Shown here: positions 43,859 through 53,346 of the stretch, piece by piece
How the letters are laid out: the number at the start of each line of letters is the position of its first letter
How positions within the stretch are numbered: the stretch's first letter is position 1
Source of the DNA: Candidatus Endomicrobiellum agilis
GTDB lineage: Bacteria; Elusimicrobiota; Endomicrobiia; Endomicrobiales; Endomicrobiaceae
DNA: 64,000 nucleotides
Assembly (NCBI GenBank): GCA_020328155.1
Contig: JAIXMX010000007.1
Coordinates: forward strand, 1-64,000
Reading direction: 5' to 3'
The notes under the pieces: generated by a model
What the model was told of the DNA's origin: nothing
What the model saw: the letters and a program-made list of their open reading frames with translations, nothing else
The model's database searches: none
Position numbers and translations under genes: made by a program

Positions 43859-45001
43859 CTACAATAAGTTAACAAATTCATCCATTATCCAGCTTGTATC
43901 GTTTGGACCGCTCGATGCTTCCGGATGAAACTGTACCGACATAAACGGTTTGGTTTTATGTCTCAATCCCTCTACAGAATTGTCATTTGCATTTTCAAAC
44001 CACAACTCCCAACCCGACTGTATCGAGCTTTTTTCGACGGCATATCTGTGGTTTTGACTTGACATATATGCTTTTTTTTCAGGAAGCGAAAAAACTGGCT
44101 GATTATGACTTCTGTGTCCGTGATTAAGTCTTTTTGTTTTTGCCCCCGACGCGAGCGATAAAAGCTGATGTCCCAAACATATTCCCAAAATAGGCTTATC
44201 CAAACTTAAAACATCCTTCTTTATTCTCTCAACTAGATCGCCCGTATTTTTTGGATCTCCCGGACCGTTGCTTATAACCCAGCCGTCGCATTTCACTTCA
44301 GAAAAGTCACTGTCCCACGGCAAAAGCTCAACCTCGCAGTCTCTTTCAGCAAGCATTCTCATAATGTTCCACTTTGCGCCACAGTCAATAACGGCAACCT
44401 TCTTTAAACCCTTCCACAATATCACTCTTTCTTTTGTCGAAACAGACGGCATCAAATTATACTTAGCTGGATCTATATATTCATTATTTTTGAAATTTTT
44501 TAAAAATTCAAACTTATTTTTGTCCTGCGGTTTTGCGCCTTCGGGAACAATCCTGCCGGAAAGATTCCTATTTTCTCTTATCATCTGCACTAAATATCTC
44601 GTATCGATACCCGAAATTCCCGGCACATCCTGTTTTTTCATCCAGTCTTCGAGAGAACTTCCTCCGTCGTGGTGGTAGCAACCGTCATAAATGTCTGAAA
44701 CTATAATTCCCTGTGTTTTTATCGAGGAACTTTCATGTCCTTTAGACATAAAAAGATTCCCGTCTTTAAGAGCGGGAATTCCATAATTTCCGATGAGACA
44801 AAAACTAAAAACAAGTATCTGTCCCAAATATGACGGATCCGTCATAGCTTCGCTGTAGCCAAGCATCCCCGTATTAAAAACCATTTCGCCGCTGACACTT
44901 ACATCGGCACCAACAGCGTTCCCTTCAAGCTTCACTCCGTTTGAAAGTTTAAGATAGGCTTTTTTATATTTCTCGTTTAAAATCTTTTTTGCTCGTTCCA
45001 T
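43859..45001 (-). CDS. carA: carbamoyl-phosphate synthase small subunit
   Basis: Glutaminase that feeds ammonia to CarB. It has 380 residues: an N-terminal CarA domain (about 1-160, FNTGMLGYSEAMTDPSY) and a class I amidotransferase domain with nucleophile Cys in GICLGHQ (near 273) and QFHPEAS (near 355). AAGGGATGG precedes the ATG. It has its own promoter and heads the carA-ATPase-carB run. Confidence 0.97.
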   Translation of the reverse strand: MERAKKILNEKYKKAYLKLSNGVKLEGNAVGADVSVSGEMVFNTGMLGYSEAMTDPSYLGQILVFSFCLIGNYGIPALKDGNLFMSKGHESSSIKTQGIIVSDIYDGCYHHDGGSSLEDWMKKQDVPGISGIDTRYLVQMIRENRNLSGRIVPEGAKPQDKNKFEFLKNFKNNEYIDPAKYNLMPSVSTKERVILWKGLKKVAVIDCGAKWNIMRMLAERDCEVELLPWDSDFSEVKCDGWVISNGPGDPKNTGDLVERIKKDVLSLDKPILGICLGHQLLSLASGAKTKRLNHGHRSHNQPVFSLPEKKAYMSSQNHRYAVEKSSIQSGWELWFENANDNSVEGLRHKTKPFMSVQFHPEASSGPNDTSWIMDEFVNLL

Positions 45002-45051
45002 TTTCCATCCCTTTATGGCGTACTAAGAAAACCGACTCAATCTCTCGTATA

Positions 45052-45080
45052 ATTTTACAAAATAACAAAACTATTGACAA
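45052..45080 (-). promoter_or_regulatory. promoter of carA
   Basis: TTGTCA (45080-45075), 17 bases, TAAAAT (45057-45052) on the minus strand. The predicted start near 45045 leaves a leader of about 44 bases before the carA ATG. Confidence 0.6.
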
Positions 45081-45688
45081 TTTTAAATTTAATATACTCT
45101 CCAAAAATCGGCGGCGGATTTTAACCGCGCTCTTTTTGACTTCTTTAACACTTTTACAATGTCACTACAATCAACCGATTTCTTCTATCCATCTGTGAAT
45201 CAGCGCAAAAACACTCTCGTTAATTTATGAATTCCAAACAAAATTTTTAACAGTTTAAAAAACAAAATATAACTTTTTTATTCATATAAATCCGCTAGAA
45301 CAAAAATTTCAAAAAAAATCACCTGTAATAATCATCTTTACCATGAATACTTCATAAATCGATAAAAAATCATAGCGGGACAAAAAAGCTTCTCTTCCGT
45401 TAAAATCCCCTACATTACTTCCTTTCTATTCCTCATTTTGCCAAAATGTTTTCAACGTTCTTTGACGTTTAGGGTAATCGGCATCTAAAAATCGGAAGCA
45501 GCCTTTTTCAACGTTTAAATTTTTTAAAAAGCTCACTCCCTTTGTTCTTCATTCTCGTATTATACATTCGCGCTATACACTTGCAAAGCAACCACTACGG
45601 ACACAAGCACGTAGTGGTTGATATAAAAAATATCGCTATAAAAACAGCAGGCTTAGTTTCTAAAATAACTCAAATTCCGCTCCGTCCG
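45081..45688. other. 608-base gap with one long hairpin
   Basis: CAACCACTACG/CGTAGTGGTTG (45589-45599, 45610-45620) is a perfect 11-bp inverted repeat with a 10-base loop, about 70 bases downstream of the glutamate synthase GXGXG gene. It may end that operon, though no T-run follows. No coding was recognised in the remainder. Confidence 0.5.
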
Positions 45689-46426
45689 TCAATAAGTACA
45701 GTACATATTTGAATAAGGATTTTTATTAACTGCGGCATATTTTGAAAACGATTCCAACTTTAAATGATTCAAATCCTTTTGAAAAGTTTTTTCATAGAAA
45801 CCAATATGTTTTTTAAGAAATAAAATATCCTCATTGGTAATATCAACTTTTACAGCCTCTTTTCCGAATTTATATTTATCTTCATTCCCGTTTAAGTAAA
45901 TAACACCGCCGTGCATACCTGTTCCGCAAAATCTTCCCGTTATATTTTCACCTTTTGAAAGATTTAAACCAAGCAGAATAATCGCGCCTCCCGCCATATA
46001 TTCGCCCAAAAACTCGCCCGCTTTACCGCCTGCGACAATAATCGGTTTCATTTCTTTGTACTCTTTCATATGGATGCCAACTCGATAGCCGACATCTCCC
46101 TCAACGTAAATCTCACCGCCCCTCATAGCATAACCCAAAGTATCGCCACAACTTCCGTGAACTATCACTCTTCCGCAATTCATAGTATTTCCTACGGCGT
46201 CTTGTCCGTTCCCGAATATCTCAAGTTCAGCTCCGTCCATATATGCAGCCATATCATTCCCGGGCGTGCCGTAAATTTTTAATTTAACATTTTCAGGCAA
46301 TCCCCTGCCTATATATCTCTGACCAAAAACATTTTTTAAATTAATAGTTTTATCAGTTTTAACAACCTCGTCTATTGAACTGTTCAAATCGCGGTAGTAA
46401 ACATTTAAAGCATCTATAGTCTTCAT
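45689..46426 (-). CDS. glutamate synthase, GXGXG (gltB domain 3) subunit
   Basis: It has 245 residues forming a right-handed beta-helix of repeated glycine motifs (GNDMAAYMDGAELEIFGNGQ, GNTMNCGRVIVHG, GDTLGYAMRGGEIYVEGDVG). In standard glutamate synthase this is the C-terminal structural domain of the large subunit; here it is a separate gene, as in archaeal-type enzymes. It is the last gene of the five-gene operon and lies 52 bases after the FAD oxidoreductase. Confidence 0.9.
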   Translation of the reverse strand: MKTIDALNVYYRDLNSSIDEVVKTDKTINLKNVFGQRYIGRGLPENVKLKIYGTPGNDMAAYMDGAELEIFGNGQDAVGNTMNCGRVIVHGSCGDTLGYAMRGGEIYVEGDVGYRVGIHMKEYKEMKPIIVAGGKAGEFLGEYMAGGAIILLGLNLSKGENITGRFCGTGMHGGVIYLNGNEDKYKFGKEAVKVDITNEDILFLKKHIGFYEKTFQKDLNHLKLESFSKYAAVNKNPYSNMYCTY

Positions 46427-46478
46427 AGCTCTATGTTATCTGACATAATCTACTTGCGGCGCAATATGCCCAATCAGA

Positions 46479-47747
46479 TTAACATCCTCCTTTATGATTC
46501 CATATTTTTTTTGTTCTCTCCTCTTTCGGATACACATCGAGGCCGATATCTTTCAATGTTATGTCGTATTCAAGAGTTGAAAGCTTTGTTCTGTCGTTTA
46601 TAAGAGCCGTATAAATTCCAGCTCTCTGTTTATAATTAATAAGAATAAATCCTATTAAGCTATCGTTTGAGATATTCAATCTACGGAGTTTATTTTCCGC
46701 TGAATCCGTGACAATATCATCCTGTTTTGAACTGCTTATAATACCTGCCGAAATAAGCTGAAGTCCAAAAAACGAGATGGCATTCATTGGGAAAGCAGCA
46801 GGAGCTTTCTTTTTCATTCCGGTCATATTAAAACCCGCAGTTTCTCCCTGATTTGAAGCATTCGTCCACAAAGCAAGCACCTTACTCTCATTTAAAAGCA
46901 AATCCAAAGATTCGACACAGTCACCCGCCGCGTAAACGTCTTTCGCCGAAGTTTCCATATATTCATCAACAATTATTCCTTTCGCCGTCTTTATGCCCGC
47001 TTCTTTCGCAAGATTCACATTAGGGCGAACGCCTACAGCCACTATCAAAATATCGCAATCAAGAGTCTCCCCGTTTGAAAGAACAACGCTGTTTACATTT
47101 CGTTCTCCGCAAACCTCGCAAATACTCGTCTGAAGCTTGAAATCAATATCATTTTGCTCTATATGGCTTTGTATAATATCAGCAGCAGCCTTATCCAAAA
47201 CCGATGCCATAACTCTGTCCGCTAAATCTATAACGGTTATGCTTTCAACTTGTCCGAACAAACCTTCGGCTGCTTTTAAACCTATAAGACCTGCACCGGC
47301 AATAACCACTTTTGATTTTTTCGTTATCTTCCCTTTGAGTTTTACGCCGTCTTTATAAGTTAAAAAAGTGAACACATTTTCCTGTTTATTTAAATCCAAA
47401 TTTTTAATCGGCGGAATGAATGGACTGCTGCCGGTCGCAATAAGGAGCTTATCATAACTGAGTTTCTTACCTCCGCTTATAAAAACTTCCTTATTTTTCA
47501 CATCTATTTTTTCCGCTTCGCTATTTAGCAGCACTTCTATATTCCTAAATTTATAAAAATCCTCGTTGCGGTAATACATATTCTCAGGTTTTACTTTTCC
47601 GCTCAAATAATAAGAGATCAGAGGTCTTCCGTAAGCGTTAAATTCTTCATTCGAAACTATCGTTACATTGCCTTTTTCGTCATTTGCTCTTATGGCATCT
47701 GCCGCATTTACTCCTGCAGCGCTGTTTCCTATTATTAAGTATTTCAT
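46479..47747 (-). CDS. FAD-dependent NAD(P)H oxidoreductase, glutamate synthase-linked
   Basis: It has 422 residues: FAD-binding IIGNSAAGVNAADAI at the N-terminus, ATGSSPFIPP, an NAD(P)H-binding VVIAGAGLIGLKAAEGL fold near 150 and the second FAD motif VYAAGDCVE near 270. It resembles nitrite-reductase/NADH-oxidase type flavoproteins without a redox disulfide. By operon position it probably passes electrons from NAD(P)H through the Fe-S subunit to the FMN subunit. The start overlaps the ferredoxin stop (ATGA). Confidence 0.85.
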   Translation of the reverse strand: MKYLIIGNSAAGVNAADAIRANDEKGNVTIVSNEEFNAYGRPLISYYLSGKVKPENMYYRNEDFYKFRNIEVLLNSEAEKIDVKNKEVFISGGKKLSYDKLLIATGSSPFIPPIKNLDLNKQENVFTFLTYKDGVKLKGKITKKSKVVIAGAGLIGLKAAEGLFGQVESITVIDLADRVMASVLDKAAADIIQSHIEQNDIDFKLQTSICEVCGERNVNSVVLSNGETLDCDILIVAVGVRPNVNLAKEAGIKTAKGIIVDEYMETSAKDVYAAGDCVESLDLLLNESKVLALWTNASNQGETAGFNMTGMKKKAPAAFPMNAISFFGLQLISAGIISSSKQDDIVTDSAENKLRRLNISNDSLIGFILINYKQRAGIYTALINDRTKLSTLEYDITLKDIGLDVYPKEERTKKIWNHKGGC

Positions 47748-48208
47748 TTCAATGCCTCCGCTTCATCTTCATTGAGAAGCTTTATCGCGTTATTAGGACA
47801 GTTTTCAATACAGAGAGGTTGACCGTAATCCACACATAAATCGCACTTTGAAACGGCCTTCTTGTCACCGCTCTTCTTAACCGCGCCAAAAGGACAAACC
47901 AAAACGCACGAAAGACACCCCACACATCTTTCTTTGTCATTACGCACAATTCCTTTTTCGTCTTTATACATTGCTCCGGATATGCAGGCTTTCACACATT
48001 TCGGACTCGCACAGTGCCGACATTGCAACGCAAAATATGAAACAGCTTCCGGCGGTTGTAAGATTTCTTCAATAACTATTGCAGAAGTTATATCTTCCTG
48101 TTTGTGGGCTTTTATTATATTTTTAGATTTCGAGTGAGCCGTTTTACAGTAAACTTCGCATAACCCGCATCCCAAACATTTGCTTTCAAACGCATAAATT
48201 TTTTTCAT
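47744..48208 (-). CDS. 4Fe-4S ferredoxin subunit, glutamate synthase-linked
   Basis: It has 154 residues with four cysteine clusters: KCLGCGLCEVYC near 13, CRHCASPKCVKAC near 65, CVGCLSCVLVCPFGAV near 95 and CDLCVDYGQPLCIENCP near 123. It is arranged like HycB/DmsB electron-transfer subunits with up to four Fe-S centres. AAGAGGAAG precedes the ATG. It sits between the FMN and FAD subunits, so an electron bridge is the natural role. Confidence 0.87.
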   Translation of the reverse strand: MKKIYAFESKCLGCGLCEVYCKTAHSKSKNIIKAHKQEDITSAIVIEEILQPPEAVSYFALQCRHCASPKCVKACISGAMYKDEKGIVRNDKERCVGCLSCVLVCPFGAVKKSGDKKAVSKCDLCVDYGQPLCIENCPNNAIKLLNEDEAEALK

Positions 48209-48340
48209 ATCTTCCTCTTACCTTAACTTTTCAAACGCAAAATTTTTTGTATTTATACGACACGATGAGGGATGAGAGTCTGCTAACGAGCGTACTAACC
48301 CGACGCACAAGAAAGCTCAAATACAAAAGACTAAGACGCT

Positions 48341-49846
48341 TTACTCGCCTGCATATTTTATGCCGAGTATCTCAAGTTCTTTCTCATTTAAATCTATGCC
48401 TCTAAGCATAAGTCTGTTACCCCTTAAGCTGTCAATAGCATTGATTCCCATTCCACCAAGCAGCTCTTGAATCTCGTGGTTCCACGCAGATATCAAATTT
48501 ACAAGTCTCTTATACATAATATCTGGATTAAGCCTCTTTACAAGTTCAGGTTCTTGCGTCGCTATTCCCCAATTGCATTTTCCGGTAGAACAGGAGCGGC
48601 ATAAATGGCAGCCCAAAGCCGCAACAGCAGCCGAACCTATATAAACGGCGTCCGCGCCCAAAGCAACAGCTTTAACTACATCGGCACTATTTCTGATACT
48701 ACCAGCAATGATAAGAGAAACTTCATTTCTTATTTCCTCTTCTCTTAGTCTCTGGTCTATTGCTGCCAAAGCAAGTTCGATAGGAATACCCACATTATCT
48801 CTTACTCTCGTAGGAGCCGCGCCGGTTCCGCCGCGAAAACCATCGATCACAATGGCATCTGCTCCGGCTCTCACTATGCCTGAGGCTATAGCAGCCGAAT
48901 TATGAACCGCGGCAATTTTTACAAAAACAGGTTTCCCATAATTCGTAGCTTCTTTCAGTGAAAATATAAGTTGTCTCAAATCTTCTATTGAATAAATATC
49001 ATGGTGCGGCGCTGGAGAAATTGCATCGGAACCTACGGGTATCATCCTTGTGGCGGAAACGTCTTCGCCGACTTTTCTGCCCGGCAAATGTCCCCCAATA
49101 CCCGGTTTTGCTCCCTGCCCTATTTTAATTTCAATGGCAGCTCCGGCGTTTAAATATTCCTTATGGACGCCGAATCTTCCTGAAGCAACTTGAACAATCG
49201 TATTTTTGCCGTACTTATAAAAATCTCTGTTCAAACCGCCTTCGCCGGTGTTATAACAAATTCCCAGTTCTGTCGCGGCTTTGGCAAGAGATTCGTGGGC
49301 GTTTCTAGAAATCGAACCATAACTCATTGCAGAAAACATAATGGGAACGCTCAACTCAACTTGCGGAGGCATCTTTGTCAAAAGTTTGCCTTTGGCGTCA
49401 AATTCAAGCTTCTCAGGCTTTCTACCTATCATAACTTTTGTTTCCATAGGCTCGCGCAATGGGTCTATAGACGGATTTGTAACCTGACTCGCGTTAAGCA
49501 GCATCTTATCCCAGTAAATAGGAAAAGATTTAGGATTGCCCATGCTTGAAAGCAAAACGCCGCCTGTCTGTGATTGTTTATAAATTTCGTCTAACACAGC
49601 GCCCGTCCAGTTTGCGTTTTCCCTGAACTCAAGAGGATATTTCTTTATCACTAAAGCTCTCGTGGGACAAAGAACAACGCATCTGTGGCAGTTTACGCAC
49701 TTTATATCATCAGAGTAGATAACGTTATCTTCGTCGTCGTAAGAATGCACTTTATTGGAGCATTGACGCACGCACACCTTACATTGAATACATTTCTTCT
49801 CGTTTCTTATTACTTCAAATGCGGGACTATTAAAATCCAAACTCAT
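48341..49846 (-). CDS. gltB: glutamate synthase FMN subunit with N-terminal ferredoxin domain
   Basis: Converts 2-oxoglutarate and ammonia to glutamate. From the ATG at 49846 it has 501 residues: two 4Fe-4S motifs (CIQCKVCVRQC near 20 and CVNCHRCVVLCP near 51), then the FMN/2-oxoglutarate barrel (SAMSYGSIS, NTGEGG, IDGFRGGTGAAPTRVRDN) and the 3Fe-4S cysteines CHLCRSCSTGKCNWGI. Its start overlaps the glutaminase stop by four bases; the frame's upstream extension to 49900 is therefore not used. Archaeal-type split enzyme. Confidence 0.93.
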   Translation of the reverse strand: MSLDFNSPAFEVIRNEKKCIQCKVCVRQCSNKVHSYDDEDNVIYSDDIKCVNCHRCVVLCPTRALVIKKYPLEFRENANWTGAVLDEIYKQSQTGGVLLSSMGNPKSFPIYWDKMLLNASQVTNPSIDPLREPMETKVMIGRKPEKLEFDAKGKLLTKMPPQVELSVPIMFSAMSYGSISRNAHESLAKAATELGICYNTGEGGLNRDFYKYGKNTIVQVASGRFGVHKEYLNAGAAIEIKIGQGAKPGIGGHLPGRKVGEDVSATRMIPVGSDAISPAPHHDIYSIEDLRQLIFSLKEATNYGKPVFVKIAAVHNSAAIASGIVRAGADAIVIDGFRGGTGAAPTRVRDNVGIPIELALAAIDQRLREEEIRNEVSLIIAGSIRNSADVVKAVALGADAVYIGSAAVAALGCHLCRSCSTGKCNWGIATQEPELVKRLNPDIMYKRLVNLISAWNHEIQELLGGMGINAIDSLRGNRLMLRGIDLNEKELEILGIKYAGE

Positions 49847-50934
49847 TTTTGCTCCCCTTCCAATAAAGCAATAACCGGCTCTCCGCCCTTCGGAGACCAA
49901 ACTCTGTCCGGACTATCGCATATTATTCTTATTGCGCTCTCTTCGCTGGCAACATAAGTTCGGTTGCCTTTCTCTGCGGCAACTAAAGAACGAAGCTTAA
50001 TCCTGTCATTTAAAGCTATCATTCCCTTTTCATATCCTAAAATTATTGAAAACGGTCCATTAATCAACGCACTCGCATAAACTGATCTAATACTTTTTAA
50101 CTCGTTTTGAAGTTCCTTACTTTCCCTCTCAATATCGTCCCAGAAAGGAGCCGCAACCACTTTTATTGCCTTTTCTATTGGAATATTATGCTTTCTTACA
50201 AGCAGGTCAAATAAATATGTTATTACTTCGGTGTCAGTCTGAAGAGTGCATTTATATCCGTACATTTCTACAAACCTTCTGTTAGCGTCGTAAGAGGATA
50301 TTTCGCCGTTGTGTATTACCGACCAGTTAAGCATTGTAAAAGGATGCGCTCCGCCCCACCAGCCGGGCGTGTTTGTCGGGAATCTTCCATGCGCCGTCCA
50401 CATATAAGCTTCATAAGTGTCAAGCATAAAAAACTCGCCGATATCTTCGGGATACCCGACGCCTTTAAACGTTCCCATATTTTTACCGCTCGAAAAAATG
50501 TACACGCCTTTAAATTCTTTATTTATCTTTATCACGTATCTTGAGGTAAATTCGTCGTCGTCAATAATATCCCCTTTTACAGTATAGTTTTTCGGATGGA
50601 CAAAATAACGCCATATCAGCGGTTTGTTCTTAACGCTCGGCACAGATCTTGTAGGGATGGTTCCCGCACTTTCAATTTCGAAGTATTTCGAAATAAAATC
50701 TTCTGTCTGCATTTTAACGCTTAAATTATCATAAAATATATGAAGCGCATAAAGATCTTTATACTGCGGATAAATACCGTAAGCCGCAAAACCGCCGCCT
50801 AATCCGTTTGAACGATCATGCATTAAAGCGATAGATTTAATGATTTCTTCGCCGCAGAATCTCTTGCTTTCTTTATCTATGATGCCACTTATGGCGCATC
50901 CAGACGGGATTCTCAATTCGCCTTCTTTTAACAT
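49843..50934 (-). CDS. glutamate synthase glutaminase (class II amidotransferase) subunit
   Basis: Releases ammonia from glutamine for the FMN subunit. It has 363 residues. Class II enzymes use an N-terminal Cys; here the candidate is Cys13 in SGCAISGII, so a 12-residue leader would have to be removed. HGRFPTNTPGWWGGAHPF and NWSVIHNGEISSYDAN are standard GATase II blocks. GGAGG precedes the ATG. It is the first gene of the operon. Confidence 0.9.
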   Translation of the reverse strand: MLKEGELRIPSGCAISGIIDKESKRFCGEEIIKSIALMHDRSNGLGGGFAAYGIYPQYKDLYALHIFYDNLSVKMQTEDFISKYFEIESAGTIPTRSVPSVKNKPLIWRYFVHPKNYTVKGDIIDDDEFTSRYVIKINKEFKGVYIFSSGKNMGTFKGVGYPEDIGEFFMLDTYEAYMWTAHGRFPTNTPGWWGGAHPFTMLNWSVIHNGEISSYDANRRFVEMYGYKCTLQTDTEVITYLFDLLVRKHNIPIEKAIKVVAAPFWDDIERESKELQNELKSIRSVYASALINGPFSIILGYEKGMIALNDRIKLRSLVAAEKGNRTYVASEESAIRIICDSPDRVWSPKGGEPVIALLEGEQK

Positions 50935-52668
50935 TTATTCCTCCACACATCCAAACACCATATTATGTAAAAATAACTTTACAAACTTTAAAAACAACTT
51001 TTTCAAAAAATCTTTGAGGGCTTCTATAGTTTCTACGCTATGCAAAAAATCCACATAAAACGTCCATAAATATTAAATATCAAGAGCAATGTGTTTCTTC
51101 TTTGAGGTTTCCGCATAATTTTTCTCTAAAAGACTTCTGCAAAAATATGGATTTTTAATTCTTATTTTCTCACCTTAAAATACTTATGCAAACGCCACAT
51201 TTTTTTTAATCTGATACCAGTTTGCCAAATAAGCATTAAAATCCATTCCCAAACAATCCATCATTCATAAAAATACACAGCTCTTTTTTTTCGCTCTTTT
51301 TTCTTGCGAGCAAAGCTGCTTTTTATTCGCTACAATTATAATTTTTTGACGAACTTTTTAATCTCTTTATTTTTGTCAAACTTTTACTTAAAATCTCTTC
51401 AAAATATCTATAAAACCATCTTTGAAATAACTCGCTTTATTAACTTAAAACCACTTTTCATATTTTACCTTATATAACAAAAAATGTAAAGACACTAAAT
51501 CTCATATCTCAGGTGCAACTTACAATTAATCCAATCATTTCCGCATACATTTTATTTTTTCCTCATTTTCACAATACACATCACGCTATTGCTAGCGCTA
51601 TCCCTGACATTAACCGCGCATGATTAATATCTTGCAATACGCAATTAATTTTGTCTAATGTCGGATATCTTTTCACAAGCTTGACATAATATCCGGGAAG
51701 TTTTTCAGATAGCAAATCAAGTCCAAAAGTTGCAAATCCTTCCCTCGCTCGACGGCAACCACGTAGTACATCGTGCCAAACAATATGTTTGCCCACGTCC
51801 ATCCTAGCTGCGCGTCGACATAGACACTAAGACTCCGTGTTATAAATATAACGCTAAACATAGCGGATATAATAAAGACCATTTTGCTTAAACATAACCG
51901 CTGCATATGCTATTCCCACCGCCATTTTAAACGGCACGATTGTAACACAGCAATTTAATGCTGTAGGTATCTTCTCCCCTATCGCTCAAAGCTGAATAAC
52001 TCGTCTTGACAGCTTAAGACGTTTAGTCCCGCAATGCCGTTCCCAAATGCCAGCAGGACTAAAGCAAGGGAATGAAGTTCCTAAATAAGGGCAAAAAACG
52101 CTGAAAATCATAAAAAAAAGATATATTCTTGACCGCTTTTGTAAAATCCGCAACTTTTCGAGGAAATCAAAATACTAAAAGCTCAAGGTTAAGTCCTGCC
52201 TGCCAAACCAAACTGCCCCACTTGCTTTTACTTGCAAAGCTCAAACAAAACTCTGTCCTTTACACCAAATAACACTTTTTTCTTTTCTTGTCCTTCCCGC
52301 TATTTTAGCATCATTCCAGCTCGGCTCAATCACATTATCCTTCCGCCTTCTATGTCTAAATCTAATTTTAAACTTTTAAAACTTTATTAATTTCTGTTGT
52401 CTCTTTGCCACGATATTTTTATTCTTTATTCTTCTTATTTTCTCTATCTCATCTAAAGGGTGGACAAAACGGCGAAACGCTACGGCAAGAATAGAACACA
52501 ACTCCTAATATCAACTTTCTTATTTTCTATTTCTAATCTTTTGCATTCAAATTCACTCTATTTTCTGTCTCTTGCGCATAAATAAAGCCAATAAATAACC
52601 GCTTACAGACCGCATAAAAAGCGACTTCATTTTTTTAGGAACAACGTTTACAAACTAGCATATAAATA
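50935..52668. other. 1.7-kb gene-poor stretch with decayed coding
   Basis: No intact gene seen. The only coding-like material is the broken membrane-protein frame at 51581-52000 on minus. Hydrophobic AT-rich bases, scattered stops and no repeats of note. It separates the glutamate synthase operon from the tRNA/merR/HU group. Confidence 0.55.
51581..51970 (-). pseudogene. broken membrane-protein gene, unknown family
   Basis: Patches join in the same direction: TIVPFKMAVGIAYAAVMFKQ (about 51950-51890), then in other frames MVFIISAMFSVIFITRSLSV followed by YVDAQLGWTWANILFGTMYY (51882-51770), then FGLDLLSEKLPGYYVKLVKR and INCVLQDINHARLMSG to a stop at 51581. Two hydrophobic segments are evident. 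At least two frameshifts. I do not recognise the family; size and style resemble the other decayed accessory genes in the window. Confidence 0.45.
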
Positions 52669-52710
52669 CAAAAAGACTCTGCAACCAAAACTGCAAAGTC
52701 CTTTTTCTTT
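52669..52710 (-). terminator. intrinsic terminator after tRNA-Pro
   Basis: On the minus strand GGACTTTGCA, loop, TGCAGAGTC then TTTTTG; the stem has one mismatch and a one-base bulge. It lies about 115 bases downstream of the tRNA and faces the right way to end the merR/tRNA transcript. Confidence 0.7.
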
Positions 52711-52825
52711 TAATTTTTGCGACAAATTTAAGATAAACCATACATCATTACTTTATTACTTTAAAATGATTTCAAATATTTTACATTCTGCGCCAAAATT
52801 TCAAACTCGACGCTATTTTAAAACA

Positions 52826-52899
52826 TCGGGGCGACTGGATTTGAACCAGCGGCCTCTCCCACCCCAAGGGAGTGCGCTAGCCAACTGCGCCACGCCCCG
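52826..52899 (-). tRNA. tRNA-Pro (anticodon GGG)
   Basis: 74 bases fold as a full cloverleaf: acceptor CGGGGCG/CGCCCCG, D-stem GCGC/GCGC, anticodon stem CTCCC/GGGAG with loop TTGGGGT (anticodon GGG), T-stem GCTGG/CCAGT with loop TTCAAAT, discriminator A. CCA is not encoded. GGG reads CCC and CCU codons. Confidence 0.95.
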
Positions 52900-52956
52900 A
52901 CTTATTGCTAAACTACCGACAGCAGAAAGCATCAATATAAATTGCAGCAACACGTG

Positions 52957-53331
52957 TTATTTTTTTAAAAGTTTTAAAATATGTTTAAGTTCTTCTTTAA
53001 TATCTTTTAAAAATTTAGAATCCGGCAGATGTTCTAAATCTAAATTTAAATCAATCTGTAAATCCGTAAGCTTTTTTCGCTTATCGCCGATTAAATATTT
53101 TCTAACGCCCGCGATCGCATAGCGCTTATTATATAATAAATCCTTAATTTTAAAAACCAGCTCCACTTCTTCTTTGCGATATCTTCTCTGTCCAGAACTT
53201 TTCCTAACGGGACGCAAAAGCTTAAATTCGCTTTCCCAGTATCTCAGCGTATATTTTGGGACAAGCGTTATCCGCGATACCTCACCTATTGTAAAATATT
53301 CTTTATCAGGTATCGGCGGAATTTGAAACAC
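52957..53331 (-). CDS. MerR-family regulator
   Basis: It has 124 residues. The N-terminal winged HTH is clear (YFTIGEVSRITLVPKYTLRY, then WESEFKLLRPVRKSSGQRRY), followed by a helical region and a short Lys/Leu coiled-coil tail for dimerisation; no cysteine-rich effector domain. The start is GTG at 53331 with GGGAG seven bases upstream. It follows the HU gene by 15 bases, an arrangement also known for ihfA-merR pairs. The target is unknown. Confidence 0.9.
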   Translation of the reverse strand: MFQIPPIPDKEYFTIGEVSRITLVPKYTLRYWESEFKLLRPVRKSSGQRRYRKEEVELVFKIKDLLYNKRYAIAGVRKYLIGDKRKKLTDLQIDLNLDLEHLPDSKFLKDIKEELKHILKLLKK

Positions 53332-53346
53332 CTTATGTCTCCCGGA

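Noticed and set aside
37884-45001. Possible CRISPR or multi-gene defence island around the OLD-like gene
   Set aside because: No direct-repeat array, no cas genes and only carA/carB as neighbours.
52766-53122. ORF of 118 codons on + (LDLNQRPLPPQGSALAN...)
   Set aside because: It is the well-known spurious reading across a tRNA gene (here tRNA-Pro on minus) and runs antisense to merR.
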